A stretch of 64,000 bases of DNA from positions 2,542,001-2,606,000 of the forward strand of contig JBLDXI010000015.1 of the NCBI GenBank assembly GCA_047495785.1. The letters are read 5' to 3'. The notes below the pieces were generated by a model, which made no database searches, had not been told where the DNA came from, and was given only the letters and a program-made list of their open reading frames with translations. This stretch comes from Lepidodermella squamata (taxonomy: Eukaryota > Gastrotricha). This document shows, in pieces, positions 1-11,300 of this stretch (its first letter is position 1; each line of letters opens with the position of its first letter). Position numbers and translations under genes: made by a program.

Positions 1-1775
1 AGTATCTATAACCGACTGCTTCCGGGCTGATTCGCTCTCGCAAAGTTTTTCACAAAAATCACTGCACGCTGTGTTGTACAACTCGACAGGGAAGCATGCG
101 ATCCGGCCTAAAATATCGACAAAAATCGTCCAGGCCACGGAATTCGGAACGGATTTCGACGTTTTCGCGAAAAAATGACGCGCGAAAAACGTCTCTGCAA
201 TAAAAATCGCAATCGATATCATAACAATATCGATATGGCACGCCAAAATTGAAAATTGTTGAGACGACCTCGGTAATTCGTCCCGAATTGAAAAATTCAA
301 AATTGAAATTGCAATCAAATTAGCGGCGGAGAAAAATAATCGATTCGATGAATCATCAACCGGTAGAAAGTGCGCGAGAACTTGCAGGGTGGCTACAATT
401 AAAACCGGCCCTATCATCGTAGTGACGAAATAAAACGATTTTCGCTGCAGTGATAACGTGAAATCAACCCTTGAAAAATTGAAGTAAACATCGCCGTAGG
501 TGATTATCGAAGTTTTAGCCGCTGTTTTAGCCACTTGCCACAAGTTGTTTGTAGCGAAATGAGCCGAACTCAACGTAATCGATTTGCCGGTTGCGTTTAA
601 AAAATTAACTGGGTAGGACCAGCTTTCTAATCGGACGACGCACGTTTGATTATCGAATGGGAAGTAAGTGATGTCGAAATCGCATCGGGTAGCGAATTTC
701 CCAGCTGGTACCCATAAAACATTCCCGGTATAATCGACAACGGCAGCAAAGCGCTGGTTTCGAGTGATTGAAAACAGCTCAGGCGTGTTGATTAGGCCTA
801 AATCGGGTGTCCATATGTGTTCACTGGGTAGAACTATCCATTGAATGCCGCCAAACTGGCTTGGGCTCCATGACAAACGATCGTCGAGCCAGCCCTGAAT
901 TTATAACATTTTAGAATATTTTTTTTCAAATTTTTCAAATTTTTAATTTTCAATAATGTCAAAGGGCTACTTTCGAATAATCTGGCGGTTTTTATACCAA
1001 AATAAAATTCAGAAAACTCCCTATCGATTGAACATGGGATGTTGGGCGAAAAAACAAACTGGAAAATAATTTAAGAGTACTCTCTTAAATTCTGTGTGCG
1101 TGAGGAGTTCCAGCACACAACCGGCTCACAGCTTGGTGTGCGCATGATATTTTTTTGGCATTTATTTCTTCATGCGATTGAGACCCTATATTCAATCGAT
1201 AGCCTATTGCCCGAGCTCTATTTTGGTATAAAAACCGCCACAACATTCGACAGTTTCCCTTTGACATCATAGCGTGCCAAACTTTGGACTTCGCGCACAC
1301 TTTTCCTCCCACTTTTTAGGGTGTCTAAAAATGAGCAAAATTAACCAGTTTGAAATAAGCGGTGATGGTCATTTCCTGGTCGCTTTCGGAGACACTATTG
1401 ATTTTTAAGATAACCATCTCGATACTGACGCGGACTGAATCGTCATCCCCGCCGCATGGTCGAGCCTCCTTAACATACCTCCTGCCATACAAAATATTTC
1501 TAAATAACTCAGCTTCCCAGTCATCTATGAAAATAGTTTTTTGATTGGCTTTATTTTATTTTATTTTCGAAAGATTTACGTCTCGACATTTGTTGAACTT
1601 CGGGCGGTGGCGTTGCGAATCGTTCATTGCCGGTTGTAGTCGACGATTTTAGCGTTGTGGTAGTTTTCAGGTAGTTATTGAAACGGGTTATCTGCTCAAC
1701 TCCCGGGGGTCGGTTCGTTTTTTGACCCCAGGCACCGATAACAGCAAAAAATATCAGGTTACAAAAGTGTTGCAT
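1..1775 (-). CDS. nAChR-like Cys-loop ligand-gated ion channel subunit A (3' end cut by window edge)
   Basis: The exons are 1580-1775, 1346-1524 and 894 down to at least 1, and the last is open to the edge (at least 423 codons). The start ATG at 1775 opens a hydrophobic signal-like leader, followed by a Thr/Pro-rich linker and the usual DWEAELFRNIL start of the ligand-binding domain. Exon 3 shows loop A (WTPDLGLIN), a Cys-loop with exactly 13 residues between its cysteines (C...YFPFDNQTC) and M1 to M3. Subunits of this family assemble as pentameric neurotransmitter-gated channels in the plasma membrane. The loop C region lacks the adjacent cysteine pair of alpha subunits, and M2 begins SSNRLFF, with Asn where cation channels have the -1' Glu. 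M4 must lie beyond position 1. Intron phases (1, then 0) match subunit B. The ligand and ion selectivity cannot be assigned. Confidence 0.88.
956..1267. repeat. Foldback (MITE-like) inverted-repeat element in intron 2 of channel A
   Basis: Two roughly 100-bp arms are imperfect reverse complements. The left arm (956-1060) begins ATGTCAAAGGG and contains GGCGGTTTTTATACCAAAAT. The right arm (1165-1267) carries the complement of that block and ends CCCTTTGACAT. The centre is about 105 bp and holds the short palindrome AAGAGTACTCTT. No transposase ORF is present. I saw no second copy in the window, so mobility is inferred from structure only. It lies wholly in the 451-nt intron, which is long for this genome. 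Confidence 0.7.
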
Positions 1776-2316
1776 AGTTTTTATTTCATTTACGCCAGAC
1801 TGCCAAAAATAGAGAAAAAACTAGATTATTATTAGTTTTACCAGCATTGTACCGGAAAAGTGGTGACTTGTAGGGACCGGAAAGCGCTCCGCAGTCTTGT
1901 CTTTGTTCGCCAGCTATTCACTCGGGGCCAAAGTGCAGTAAATCACGCAGGGTCCTCGCGGATGACCGGAACCGCAATGACAGAACTGTCATTACGACAG
2001 AGTAACCAGCAGCAAAAAAACCCAACGCATGAAAAAACTCGACTCTAAATGATTGATTGGCATGCCTGGCTTTTATTATATCCAATGTGTGAGTTGTTTG
2101 AATCGAAAATCGACAAAGGACACAGCGAACGAGAAGCTTCTCAGGAATTATAGCTAAAATTTGACCGAATTCAATGTTTCCTCCTGGGTTCTAATTAACC
2201 TAATTATATTGGAACTCGAATAGTTTTGAGTAATTACATGAGTATTGCGAAATATTGCAAAATATTGAAAATGAAGAGGTGTCCTAACTCAAAGATTTCC
2301 CATATAGAGATAGATT
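1776..2316. other. Intergenic: 5' flank of channel A and 3' flank of the GABA-B-like gene
   Basis: No coding region is supported. The segment holds the 18-bp dyad at 1976-1993 and otherwise unremarkable AT-rich sequence. Confidence 0.6.
1976..1993. promoter_or_regulatory. Dyad AATGACAG-AA-CTGTCATT, possible TALE-homeodomain site
   Basis: Two perfect 8-bp inverted half-sites are separated by 2 bp, about 200 bp upstream of the channel A start codon. TGACAG is the established core recognised by MEIS/TGIF-type TALE homeodomains. Occupancy here is inference. Confidence 0.3.
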
Positions 2317-4620
2317 TCACGCAGGAATGATCATGCCAGTATTTGCTGGGCTGTTCAAGTTCAAGTTGTTGGACGATCGACGCAAGCCGCCTAGAAAATC
2401 AGACGGTCGCAACGCCCGATTTTTATCAGGCACCGGCTTGGCAACAGCTGTAAGTTTCATGCTGATCAGTATCAGGCAAATTGCAGAGAGTAACAAAAGT
2501 CCGATTGAAATGACCAATTCGAGCATAACCGAATCTGACGAAATGAAAGAAATCGCCACAACGCCCATGAACAAAGTGATTGCCACAATGAATAGAAGAA
2601 CTACACGCTTGGCCTCTGAGTTGTATTTGAAATATGGGAGTGACCGTAACTTCAGCGCGAAACCAGCTCCCATCAACAGGACAGCGAAATTACACGCAAT
2701 AAGAGCGGCTAAAAACTCGCCTGAGTAATTGTCCGATTTGCACTCTAGATATTTCGGGGTGATGTACGTGTCTATCTCTTCAAAGTATTTCCGTGAAGCG
2801 AGACTATCGTTCGTGACGGCTTTTAACGGATCGATACAAGTCCAAGCAATGCAGATCGATGAACAAACCAAAGGAAAAATGATGGATAGTTTAACATTGT
2901 ATCGGGTGGTTTTTTCCGCAGTCAAATCTCTTGTTTCCTTGTAAGACTCTCTGAGACACAACACTAAGGTTGCAACTAGATGAGAAACTCCCAACGTTGT
3001 AGCGAAAAGTGAAAAGAGACAGGACGAGTCTGTCTTGCAGGATGTGGGAGTTGCAACCGCTATAGACGCGGCGCAATTCAAGACAATCGATAGTTTGAAG
3101 TAGTAGAGATAAGTCGTGATGTACCTTTTTTCATGGTCGCGAAATTTCGTGATCAGAAACGCAAGAGAACACAACGAAATAAGGACAGCTAGAGCACTTA
3201 TCACCGAAAAGACACCAGGCCTCATTCCTGTGTCGATTTCCGTCTCGAGCGGGCCATCCAGGGGAATTTCAGCTAGGGCCTCCATAACCTTGAAATCATA
3301 ATAGGACGAATTCAAAAGAGTAGATTGACTTTTCCCGTTGAATGTAATCGCATATCGAACAACCAAGCCCCGATCACTGTACCACTGCGAGACAAGTTGC
3401 GGCTCGTTGTCGAATTCCATGCGTTCTGAGTAGCGAAAATCTCCATGCCTCAAATTTCGAATCACCAACGCTCCAGCACTTCTGTTTGCAACAGATGCGA
3501 CCAACTTCGGCTTTTCAAAATAGTTCTTCAAAGTAAGGTTAAGTTTCTTGAGTTCATTCTCAGTGTTATGAAGCGTCATCAGTCCATGAAGAGCGATGTC
3601 GTAGCACAGATGGCGGAAGACATAGTCTGACCGAAAAGTGCCATTAGTTAACGTCTGGTAAATGACTTCAAAATCTGAAATAGAATGGCCTAAAGATGTT
3701 TTCCCGACGGGTGGAATTGGCGCGTCGTAAGGCGGGCCGACGAAGAGCGTTCGTTTCAGCTGATCATAGAACTTCTCCCGGCTACACCACGGAGGGTAGA
3801 ACGAGTCCGGCCACCCGGAAGGTAAGGTGTAAATGTGCGTGCCTGAAATAAACATGTACCTGGGCCCTCTGATGCCAACATTGTAGGCTCGGCAGAGAAA
3901 TAGCGGAACTTGCGCGAAAACTCCGGGGTCGACTATAAAAACGCGAATGCCAGCATTTTTCATCGCCAGCTAAACGTGGTCGTTCGAATCAGTAAGAGCC
4001 TCCATAGAGACAACTTTGATGTCAACCTTTGGAGCAAGTTCCAACACCATGTTTGCCAACTCTTGATTCAACGTGTTACCGTCCATATTTAACACAATTC
4101 CCACCTTTCGCCAACGTGCTATCATTCTTATGAACTGAACTCTTCCATAGATTGCAATTTGGGCCGATGATCGAATTCGGTACATGTTAGGATAAACATC
4201 TCGTCTAGCAGTTTGAGATGGAGCTGTACAACTTAATGCGATCATCACCAAGTCAACTTGGGCAGCTAGACGGCCCCAAGCCACACAGCCTGGGGTGTAC
4301 GTCGTTCCTAGCACTATTGGCGATATTAAGGTAGAATTATCGGTAAACTGGGAGAATTGCATGACATTTCTCACAACTCTAGTTGAAACAGCGCCTTCGT
4401 CCTGAAATACTAGGTCGATATGGTAGTCTGGTAGAATGTCATCCCGATTGTTCACAATATCGACCACCTTACGCTGAGTGGCAGCACAGGATTCGAAGTT
4501 GAGGGGCTCATTACCGGTGAAAGGTAACATCGACAGCATTTTCATTCGGTGGGGTTTTGTTTGGCAACTAACGGCAGCCGCGAACACGACCATGAAGAAA
4601 ATTTGACATTGGTAAGCCAT
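2317..4620 (-). CDS. GABA-B receptor-like class C GPCR, single exon, interrupted by one in-frame TAG
   Basis: The ATG at 4620 opens a signal peptide (MAYQCQIFFMVVFAAAVSCQ), followed by a periplasmic-binding-protein-like (ANF receptor) ectodomain and, from about residue 470, a seven-helix class C domain. The last third carries family landmarks: the TM4 end WTCIDPL, the E-C-x(3)-N segment before TM5, and the final three helices. The reading frame is continuous over 2304 nt except for TAG at 3970-3972 (codon 217), inside the ligand-binding domain. The frame resumes directly with LAMKNAGIRVF, so no frameshift or intron is needed. The stop may be a null allele, a sequencing error, or readthrough (context TAG CTG). 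The remaining domain looks intact and under constraint, which argues against an old pseudogene. Known members couple GABA to Gi/o as dimers, but the ligand here is unknown. Being intronless suggests possible retroposition or ancestral intron loss. Confidence 0.82.
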
Positions 4621-5790
4621 GCTTTAGTGAGGGTGAAATTATTCCGCTGTGATAGCGAGGCGCTTTTATAAAGGTTTCTCAAGGGTCCAAAAATGCAGGA
4701 AGTGAAATAATGAAACTTGAAACGCCGTGGCAATTGACGTCTGCGGTGTGCGGAGGCTTCATCCGCACTTAGATACACCCCATAATTTAGCATGTCTGGG
4801 ACCTACATAGCTGCTTTCAGAAAACTTAAGATCTGGGACAGGGTTGAAGTTGAAGCTATCTCAGTTCACGACTAGCTCTGCTGTGACTCCGCTAGCTGCT
4901 ACTACGGGGAGTCAAACAACCGAAGTTTCTATGATTACTCAATCAGCTCAAATCACATCCCATTCAAGAAATTATCACGACCAGTGAGAAGAATTATAAT
5001 GGAGCAAATAGTGGATCAAATAGCGTAGTGGATCAAAAACATGGCTTTATATTCCAACATCCTTATCCTTATGCAACTTATGCGATGAAACAGTGCAATA
5101 TCGATATTTTCTGGCTATTTTTCCTGATCTTGGGGTTTCTTAATTCGAATGGTTTCTAGACAAACCTTGAAGCTCGATATTTTAAAAAATTAGGGTGCCA
5201 TGTCTAGAACAAATTGTCTCCATCCGAAAACAAATTCGAAAATTGTTAACCGGCTGAAGTTTCCCCAATTTATGGGTTTGAATTTGCTGTCGATAGATTC
5301 CCGCTATATTTCTAGTGCCTTATCAATTAATTTTACGATCAAATGGAAGTTAGCCGACCACCCCCAGCTGACCAGGTCTCGGTATGGCCGACCATCTTGT
5401 GGTCTATCTCATATTAGCTGTGTTGAGTCTGACACAGGAACAATATCGAGTGACACAAACTTGTAGACCGAGGACCGAGTTGCCTATGACTCGCTAAGGT
5501 TATTATGGAAAGGGTCGCCAACTTCCATGACGTATTTCATGGGCTCAAAGTCAAATAATCAGATTTTCATAGAGCAAATATCGAGTTTGAAGTCAAGCTA
5601 ATAAAATGTATCTTCAATGGAATTAAAATCAATACCACGACCATTTTTGAATGTGCTGCTGTTTATTGAGCAAACATGCAGGTTGTATATTGGGCAAAAA
5701 AACGATTTATTATTCATCCCAGTAAAATTCGCTAGCCCCTTATGTAACTCGAAGCGTAAAAATCATCGATAACAACTATATTTACAAAAG
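4621..5790. other. Intergenic between divergent genes
   Basis: This is the shared upstream region of the GABA-B-like gene (minus) and the glycosyltransferase-like gene (plus). Apart from the TATA box, no coding region, RNA gene or clear repeat was recognised. Confidence 0.6.
4663..4670 (-). promoter_or_regulatory. TATA box of the GABA-B-like gene
   Basis: TATAAAAG on the minus strand lies 43-50 bp upstream of the ATG at 4620. It would place transcription start some 15-20 nt before the start codon and supports that ATG. Confidence 0.55.
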
Positions 5791-7333
5791 ATGATGCACC
5801 TGCGTGATTTTTGCAAACGACAAAAGCCATACTTCGCAGTTTTCAGCTTAATTTGTCTGTTCGCCATGCTTAACCTTATGATATGGAGCAACAGGGATTC
5901 GCCGTGCCTCATTAATTTCATCGTCGCCAACTTAACTTATCATGGCAATGATGATTCTTGCAATGAAAAGTGGCCAGATATGGAATTGATGTTGACTACG
6001 CCTTCGAATGAAGTCGGCGAAATCGAGACATCAACCTGGTTTATTCCAACTTTGGCAATGTTCTGGCCTACAAATCAGGAGTTGAAAGTATCAATTGTCA
6101 CCGATATTGAAGATCCTAACGTCCGGCAATTTGCTGATCGGGTTGAAAAACGAGCCCGGGCTTCTTTCGATGGAATCAAAGTTAGGACAGTCCTAACTCA
6201 ACGCGTGTTTCCTTGCTCGGGTTGGGACAAGTCTCAGTGGCTGAAAATGTGGGCTGATAACTGGACTAATACGACTTATGTTGGATTTGTCGATACTGAT
6301 ACGGCGTTTGTCACTAGGATTACAGGCCGGGATCTTTTCATCGATGGCAAACCTGTACTGAGGCCGCTGTATGGACGACCGAGAGAAGGCTGGCTGGGTA
6401 ATTGGCACCGAGTTCCTGGCAACACTTACGCTTATACAGGACTCAAAGGTATTGATATCAGATATAACTTAGATTTAGAGAATATAGTTAAAGGTTTAAG
6501 GTTCATAGTTTCCATAAAAATTGGACTTCAAATTTCCGAGCGGGTTCGATTCTCCTCAGAGGCCACGTTCTGTAACGTTTTTTAACTCGGGAACTGAAAT
6601 TAGTACAACTTAAATTACTTATATAATTCATAACGTATATTTCATTTCAGAAGTCTTCAATTGCATGTGCTTCTTCCCCGTCATTGTCAAAGTTGCCCAC
6701 TTGAAATTCGTCCGCGAAATCATCCGAGTGAAGCGAAATACAAAAACGTTCGACGAAGCTTTCGCTGCATTCAGCAAAAACGGCCTCTACTCCGAGTACA
6801 ACATGATGTGTACCATACTTTGGTGGCACTTTCGCGATGACTACTACTGGATTGTCAACGAGGTCGACCCGAATTGGCCGGGCCCAGCGCCTTACGGCCA
6901 AGTGGTGACTTTATCAGAGGCTGGAATCAGCAACGAAATGATATCGAGACTACGACCTCATTTATCGATCCATTGGTCTTATTTTGTACCAGGCCGATTA
7001 CCAAATGGAATTTTAGTCCACGCTCTAAGAAAAGGCTACTGCTACGGGCTGACTGAGTTCGAACTAAAGCCAGAATTCTGCGCGAATTACTCGAGGTGGC
7101 GCGAGGTGAATAGCTATGAATTTTTGTTTGAATTTGATGATTTATCAAAACGGCCATTAACTTTGCCTTCGCATATTGAGCGCTTGCGTTCAAATGAGAA
7201 ATGTCCGCATGCCTGGAACCCAATTATGGTGGCTAGGTTGAACTGGACTCTAGATAAAGATCTAACAGATTTGACCTTAATTACGGAAGATTTTATTACG
7301 TTACACACAAATGACCTCAGTGTCCATTTATGA
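5791..7333 (+). CDS. Type II membrane glycosyltransferase-like protein with a DTD motif
   Basis: Two exons (5791-6448 and 6651-7333, phase-1 intron of 202 nt) encode about 446 aa. The N-terminus is short and basic, followed by one membrane helix (residues about 11-30), the topology of Golgi glycosyltransferases. The lumenal part has YVGFVDTDTAFVTRI, which looks like the DXD metal/nucleotide-sugar site at the end of a GT-A strand, and the second exon supplies WHFRDDYYWIVNEV. Potential N-glycosylation sites such as NWTN are present. I do not recognise the exact family. It resembles uncharacterised nucleotide-diphospho-sugar transferase-like proteins of the DUF6492 kind, and donor and acceptor cannot be stated. 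Both splice junctions keep frame. Confidence 0.6.
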
Positions 7334-8398
7334 CTCTGAATTGTAAATCTGATAAAGTGTTTGATAGCATTATAAAAATTGTGAGGTATCCGGCGTCTTG
7401 ATCTTATTGAAGATTATTTGAATTAATCAATTCAGTCATCTCGTGTAATACTCAAACTTCCCGATTATGAATTTGTGTTAATACAATGCGACTTGAAGTT
7501 GATTACGCAGTCACCGGGACAAGCCTGGTAGCATGCTATTTGTAAAACATGATCCGGGGGAGAATTGCATTCTGTGTCTTACGACGCCCCTCTCCTCCAA
7601 CCTAAGCTGGTCTTTTGCCAACTTCACAGGAAAGTCTGGCTCTTGAAAAGCGAATCAAACTCTCGCATGATTTGGTCCCCAAAGGTGGTCAAGGAAATGA
7701 TTATAAGCCTTTTGAAAAAACTGCATCGCAAACTCTCTCCACAATTTTGCAAATATTATGCCGTTGAATTTTTTGTTGAAGGCTGTTTTTTGTGAAAGTC
7801 GCCTTATTTCAGATCAATGTAATTCAAAAACTTAGCGCAAATCATGCGTAATGTAGGATGATTCTAGAAATGCGGCGCAATGGCGAAGGTTGTTCCTATG
7901 TATGCAATGATCCTATGTGTTTTGCGCTACGGCTCAAGTACGCGTAACAGGGTCACGTTTGACGCGGGTATTCTTGCTGGGGGACTTTTTCTTGACCGGC
8001 GCTTCCGACCTGCCATCTAATTGAGACTCTTGGTTATCGAATGATATAAAAAAATCGAGAATCAACCGGGCGGTTCGATACTTTTCAGTCATCAGTATTT
8101 TCTGCCGTAAGACTGCGAGAGTTTTTGACAAAAGCACTTCACTAGCTCTACTTTATTGAAGCTGAATTAGTTTTCACAGTATGACTTATAATAGGTTTCA
8201 GCGTTTTTATTTGATTCGTCGGAGCATTAGAGTATTAGAGAAATGAGGCTGCCAACATTTTTATTCACCTGAGAAGGTTTGACAGTTTAGGATATCCTTC
8301 GTCTGAGTTTTGTGACAACTGAATTGAATAAAACGGAGAACTCAATAAAATCAATCCAATCCAATCATTATTTTTCGAGTCTTTAGGTCTGTTAAGAT
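7334..8398. other. Intergenic between convergent genes
   Basis: This holds the 3' flanks of the glycosyltransferase-like gene (plus) and the F5/8C-LamG gene (minus). Short ORFs occur, including a 51-codon Lys/Arg-rich one on the minus strand around 7934-8088, but none has supporting signals. Confidence 0.5.
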
Positions 8399-11300
8399 TC
8401 AAATCGGGTAAACAACGATTTCAGCGATCGGGAGTAAACCAGGAGTGGCCCTCCTCAGAATAACGTAGCGTCCATAAGCTGGCTGCAGGCAGAATAACTC
8501 ATACGGCCGACTCGCATATCGGTAATCGAGTTCCATTAGGGGTAGAACGACGTCGCACAGCTGACTGGTTGCAGTAACGTTGGCCAGGGAGCTTCCGACT
8601 CGCAACTCGGTGTTAGTCAAACTGTAGCCATAACGATCGGCTGCAATGTAGACTAACACCCTTGAGACAACGCTTGCCAAACCCATATCGACAGCTATCC
8701 ACATTTCGGCTGATGGATCTGTAAAACATTGGAAATGAGACAAATTTCTGTCCTGATCCTAATCAAACCTATGACGTATCCCCTAGAAAGTTGATAGCGA
8801 TAACCTGCCGCTAAAGAAGCATTAGTTGTAACATCGACCAACGTTCCAACTGAAGTTTCGATTGACATGGGAAGGTTCCACGGCAGAGGGCCAGAAGTAG
8901 CAACAGATGGATTCCAGCCATGGAAGTCGCCAATATAGCTGACTCCACAGTACAAGCTGTTGGTAACACCCTGGTAGAACCCAAAAATGTCTCCATTGGT
9001 CACATTCATAGCCGTTGCAGCGTTGAATTCACTGTAAAATTACGAAAATGAACGTGGCTATAAAGAATTATGACTCACAGATATCGCCGACGCAAGGCGC
9101 CACTTGGAGCATGAATTGGAATGTTAAGACTTGATGTCAGTCGCATCGAGTTGTTGCTCACGTTTTGATAATTCTGTAAATAGCAGGTTCCTGGAGTTGT
9201 CAATGAGTTGTTTAATAGGCGACGTCTACTGAGAACCACTGTTTTCATGACCAATTCCCATTGAACGACTGATCCAGAGCAAGATGACGGTGGCGTGGCT
9301 CTGGCAACTCCTGCGGGTGATTGGTCATGAAAATCACTACTTGGCATCTCGAAAGGGGGAACCACAGGAGAGCCAATAGTGCAAACTTGGCCTGAAGCAA
9401 AGTTTGAATAGATAGGCAAATAGGTAAACAATTGGATCTTACCGGTAGAAGAAGCCTCGTTTGCAGCCGTAACGCCGTCAGTTGCTCTGTGCTTACTTCG
9501 CTCAGCTGAAGGAAACGAATTAGGTGCTAGGACGACCTTTCTATTTAGAGCGAAGTTGGTAGCTACAGAAAAATATTATTAAACAATTGATTAACGGTCG
9601 AATAGTTGTTACATCGGCTGTTATAAGCCTCGACTTGGCAGATGTCGAAACCAACATTCTTATAGGCAGATAGAATTGTAAGGTACCGGCCAGGATTTGA
9701 GTATGGATTAACCGTTAGCCTTATTTGCCTACGGTCCATAAGTTCGCCTTGGCTTATCGTTCTCGCTATTCTGGGATTCGTCAAAGCTGAAGCTGCATTA
9801 GACACTGAGTTGTTCCCAAACGTCACATCGATTGCTGGGAAAGGAGTGTCCATATCCTCCAGAGCACAGCCGTAAATTCTGACTGACAAAGCAATGTTGC
9901 CGTTCGCGTACCCAGTAGGGTAGATCCGCATGAAACGGCCGATGAGAGGATTTCGAAGAGGGACTTCTACAACCGTGGTTTTGTCTGTATTTGCTGTGAA
10001 ATCCTGAACGAAACCATTCTCGCTCTTCAACATCAGCCACTGATTGTTGTTGAAGCTGTAGCCCAACCGAAATCGAGTGACCCAGCCAGGTTTTGAGCAT
10101 ACGTTGTTACTCCCCCTCGTTTGTAGTCTCGTAACCCTAGCAATATACCCGAAAGTCACTTGCCAGAAAACCTCCCTCGCTGATTCAAATGGATCAGTTA
10201 TCGTAAAGGACCATATATTTGCAGCTTCAATCAGGCTAGATTTGAAGCCATTGCAATCTGAGTCGAAATGACTGACGGTTATAGCGTCATATTTCGTTGA
10301 GAATATCAGGCGACGATTGCAGTTTCGAACTGAAAGGGGCATTACGTAATATTGGTATTTTTATTGATTTAAGCATTAACCTTTGCAGCCTTTGAATCCA
10401 AATCTAGCTGCAGGCCAGCCGGATGAAGAGACAATTTCGAAAACGACGTATCTTGTTCTCACTGCATACGGCAATCGATTTTCGACGACTGAATTTCTAT
10501 CGCTGTTGCCAATAAAAACCTTCATCAGCAAAAAATTAATTGAACCATTAAATGGAAAGAAGAATACTGGAAATTACCATGTCTGCTCCATTCGGGTCCT
10601 TTATCCTGTAAGTGTCATCCTGCATAGTTGAAGCTAGATTCGGGCTGGAGAAAAATTTCAGCGTGAATGAAGTAACCCATTCATCTGCAACCGGACTCCC
10701 AGCGGTAAGAATCGACCTGATTTCATAGTCATTGTTGAAGGAAATCTCTACCCATACCCCGGAAGCTGCTGGTCCACGCCAGTAACCTATTACCAGATAT
10801 ATCAAACTTTTTTAAGGAGAAAATACTTGAAACAATTGCAATACACGATGGGCTGTCAATAGTCGGCATTTGGCCGCAGCTAGACGCGCTGTCCTGTGAC
10901 CATACAATCCAGTCTTCGTTTTGTAGCAATTGATACTCACAAGCACTCGGCGAAACTGAAAATAAAATTATGACCGTTAACAAGTGATAAGTGGGGTGCG
11001 GCGTATTTCTGTATTTTCCAGCAAATGGCAAAAGGTGTATATTGACTTGAAGACGGACGATTCGTGGAATCTTAGATATTCTTACTCAGCCATTCATGAG
11101 ACTTTTGAGGTTTCATAATTCAGACCTCTACGGGGCTCCCATCCACCTGAAAATTCGGGAGACCCTTAAGTGTCGCACAAAAGGCTTATATCGACTAACG
11201 GGGAAGCATTAGCATTTTTGAACACCCAACGAGATTCCTCACCTCAGATAACCCCCAGAAATCTCGCCTGAAGGAAATATAATGAATTTATTGCGCAACG

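Noticed and set aside
6540-6580. B-box-like GGGTTCGATTC in the glycosyltransferase-like gene intron, as a tRNA
   Set aside because: No matching acceptor, D or anticodon stems could be drawn around it.
7934-8137. Small basic minus-strand ORF between the glycosyltransferase-like and F5/8C-LamG genes
   Set aside because: Apparent length depends on a non-ATG start; only 51 codons remain from ATG and nothing supports them.
10729-11031. A new gene start with signal peptide (HLLTVIILFSVSPSA) in the middle of the F5/8C-LamG gene
   Set aside because: No ATG in that frame, and a good acceptor (attttcag) at 10956 joins in phase with the upstream exon.
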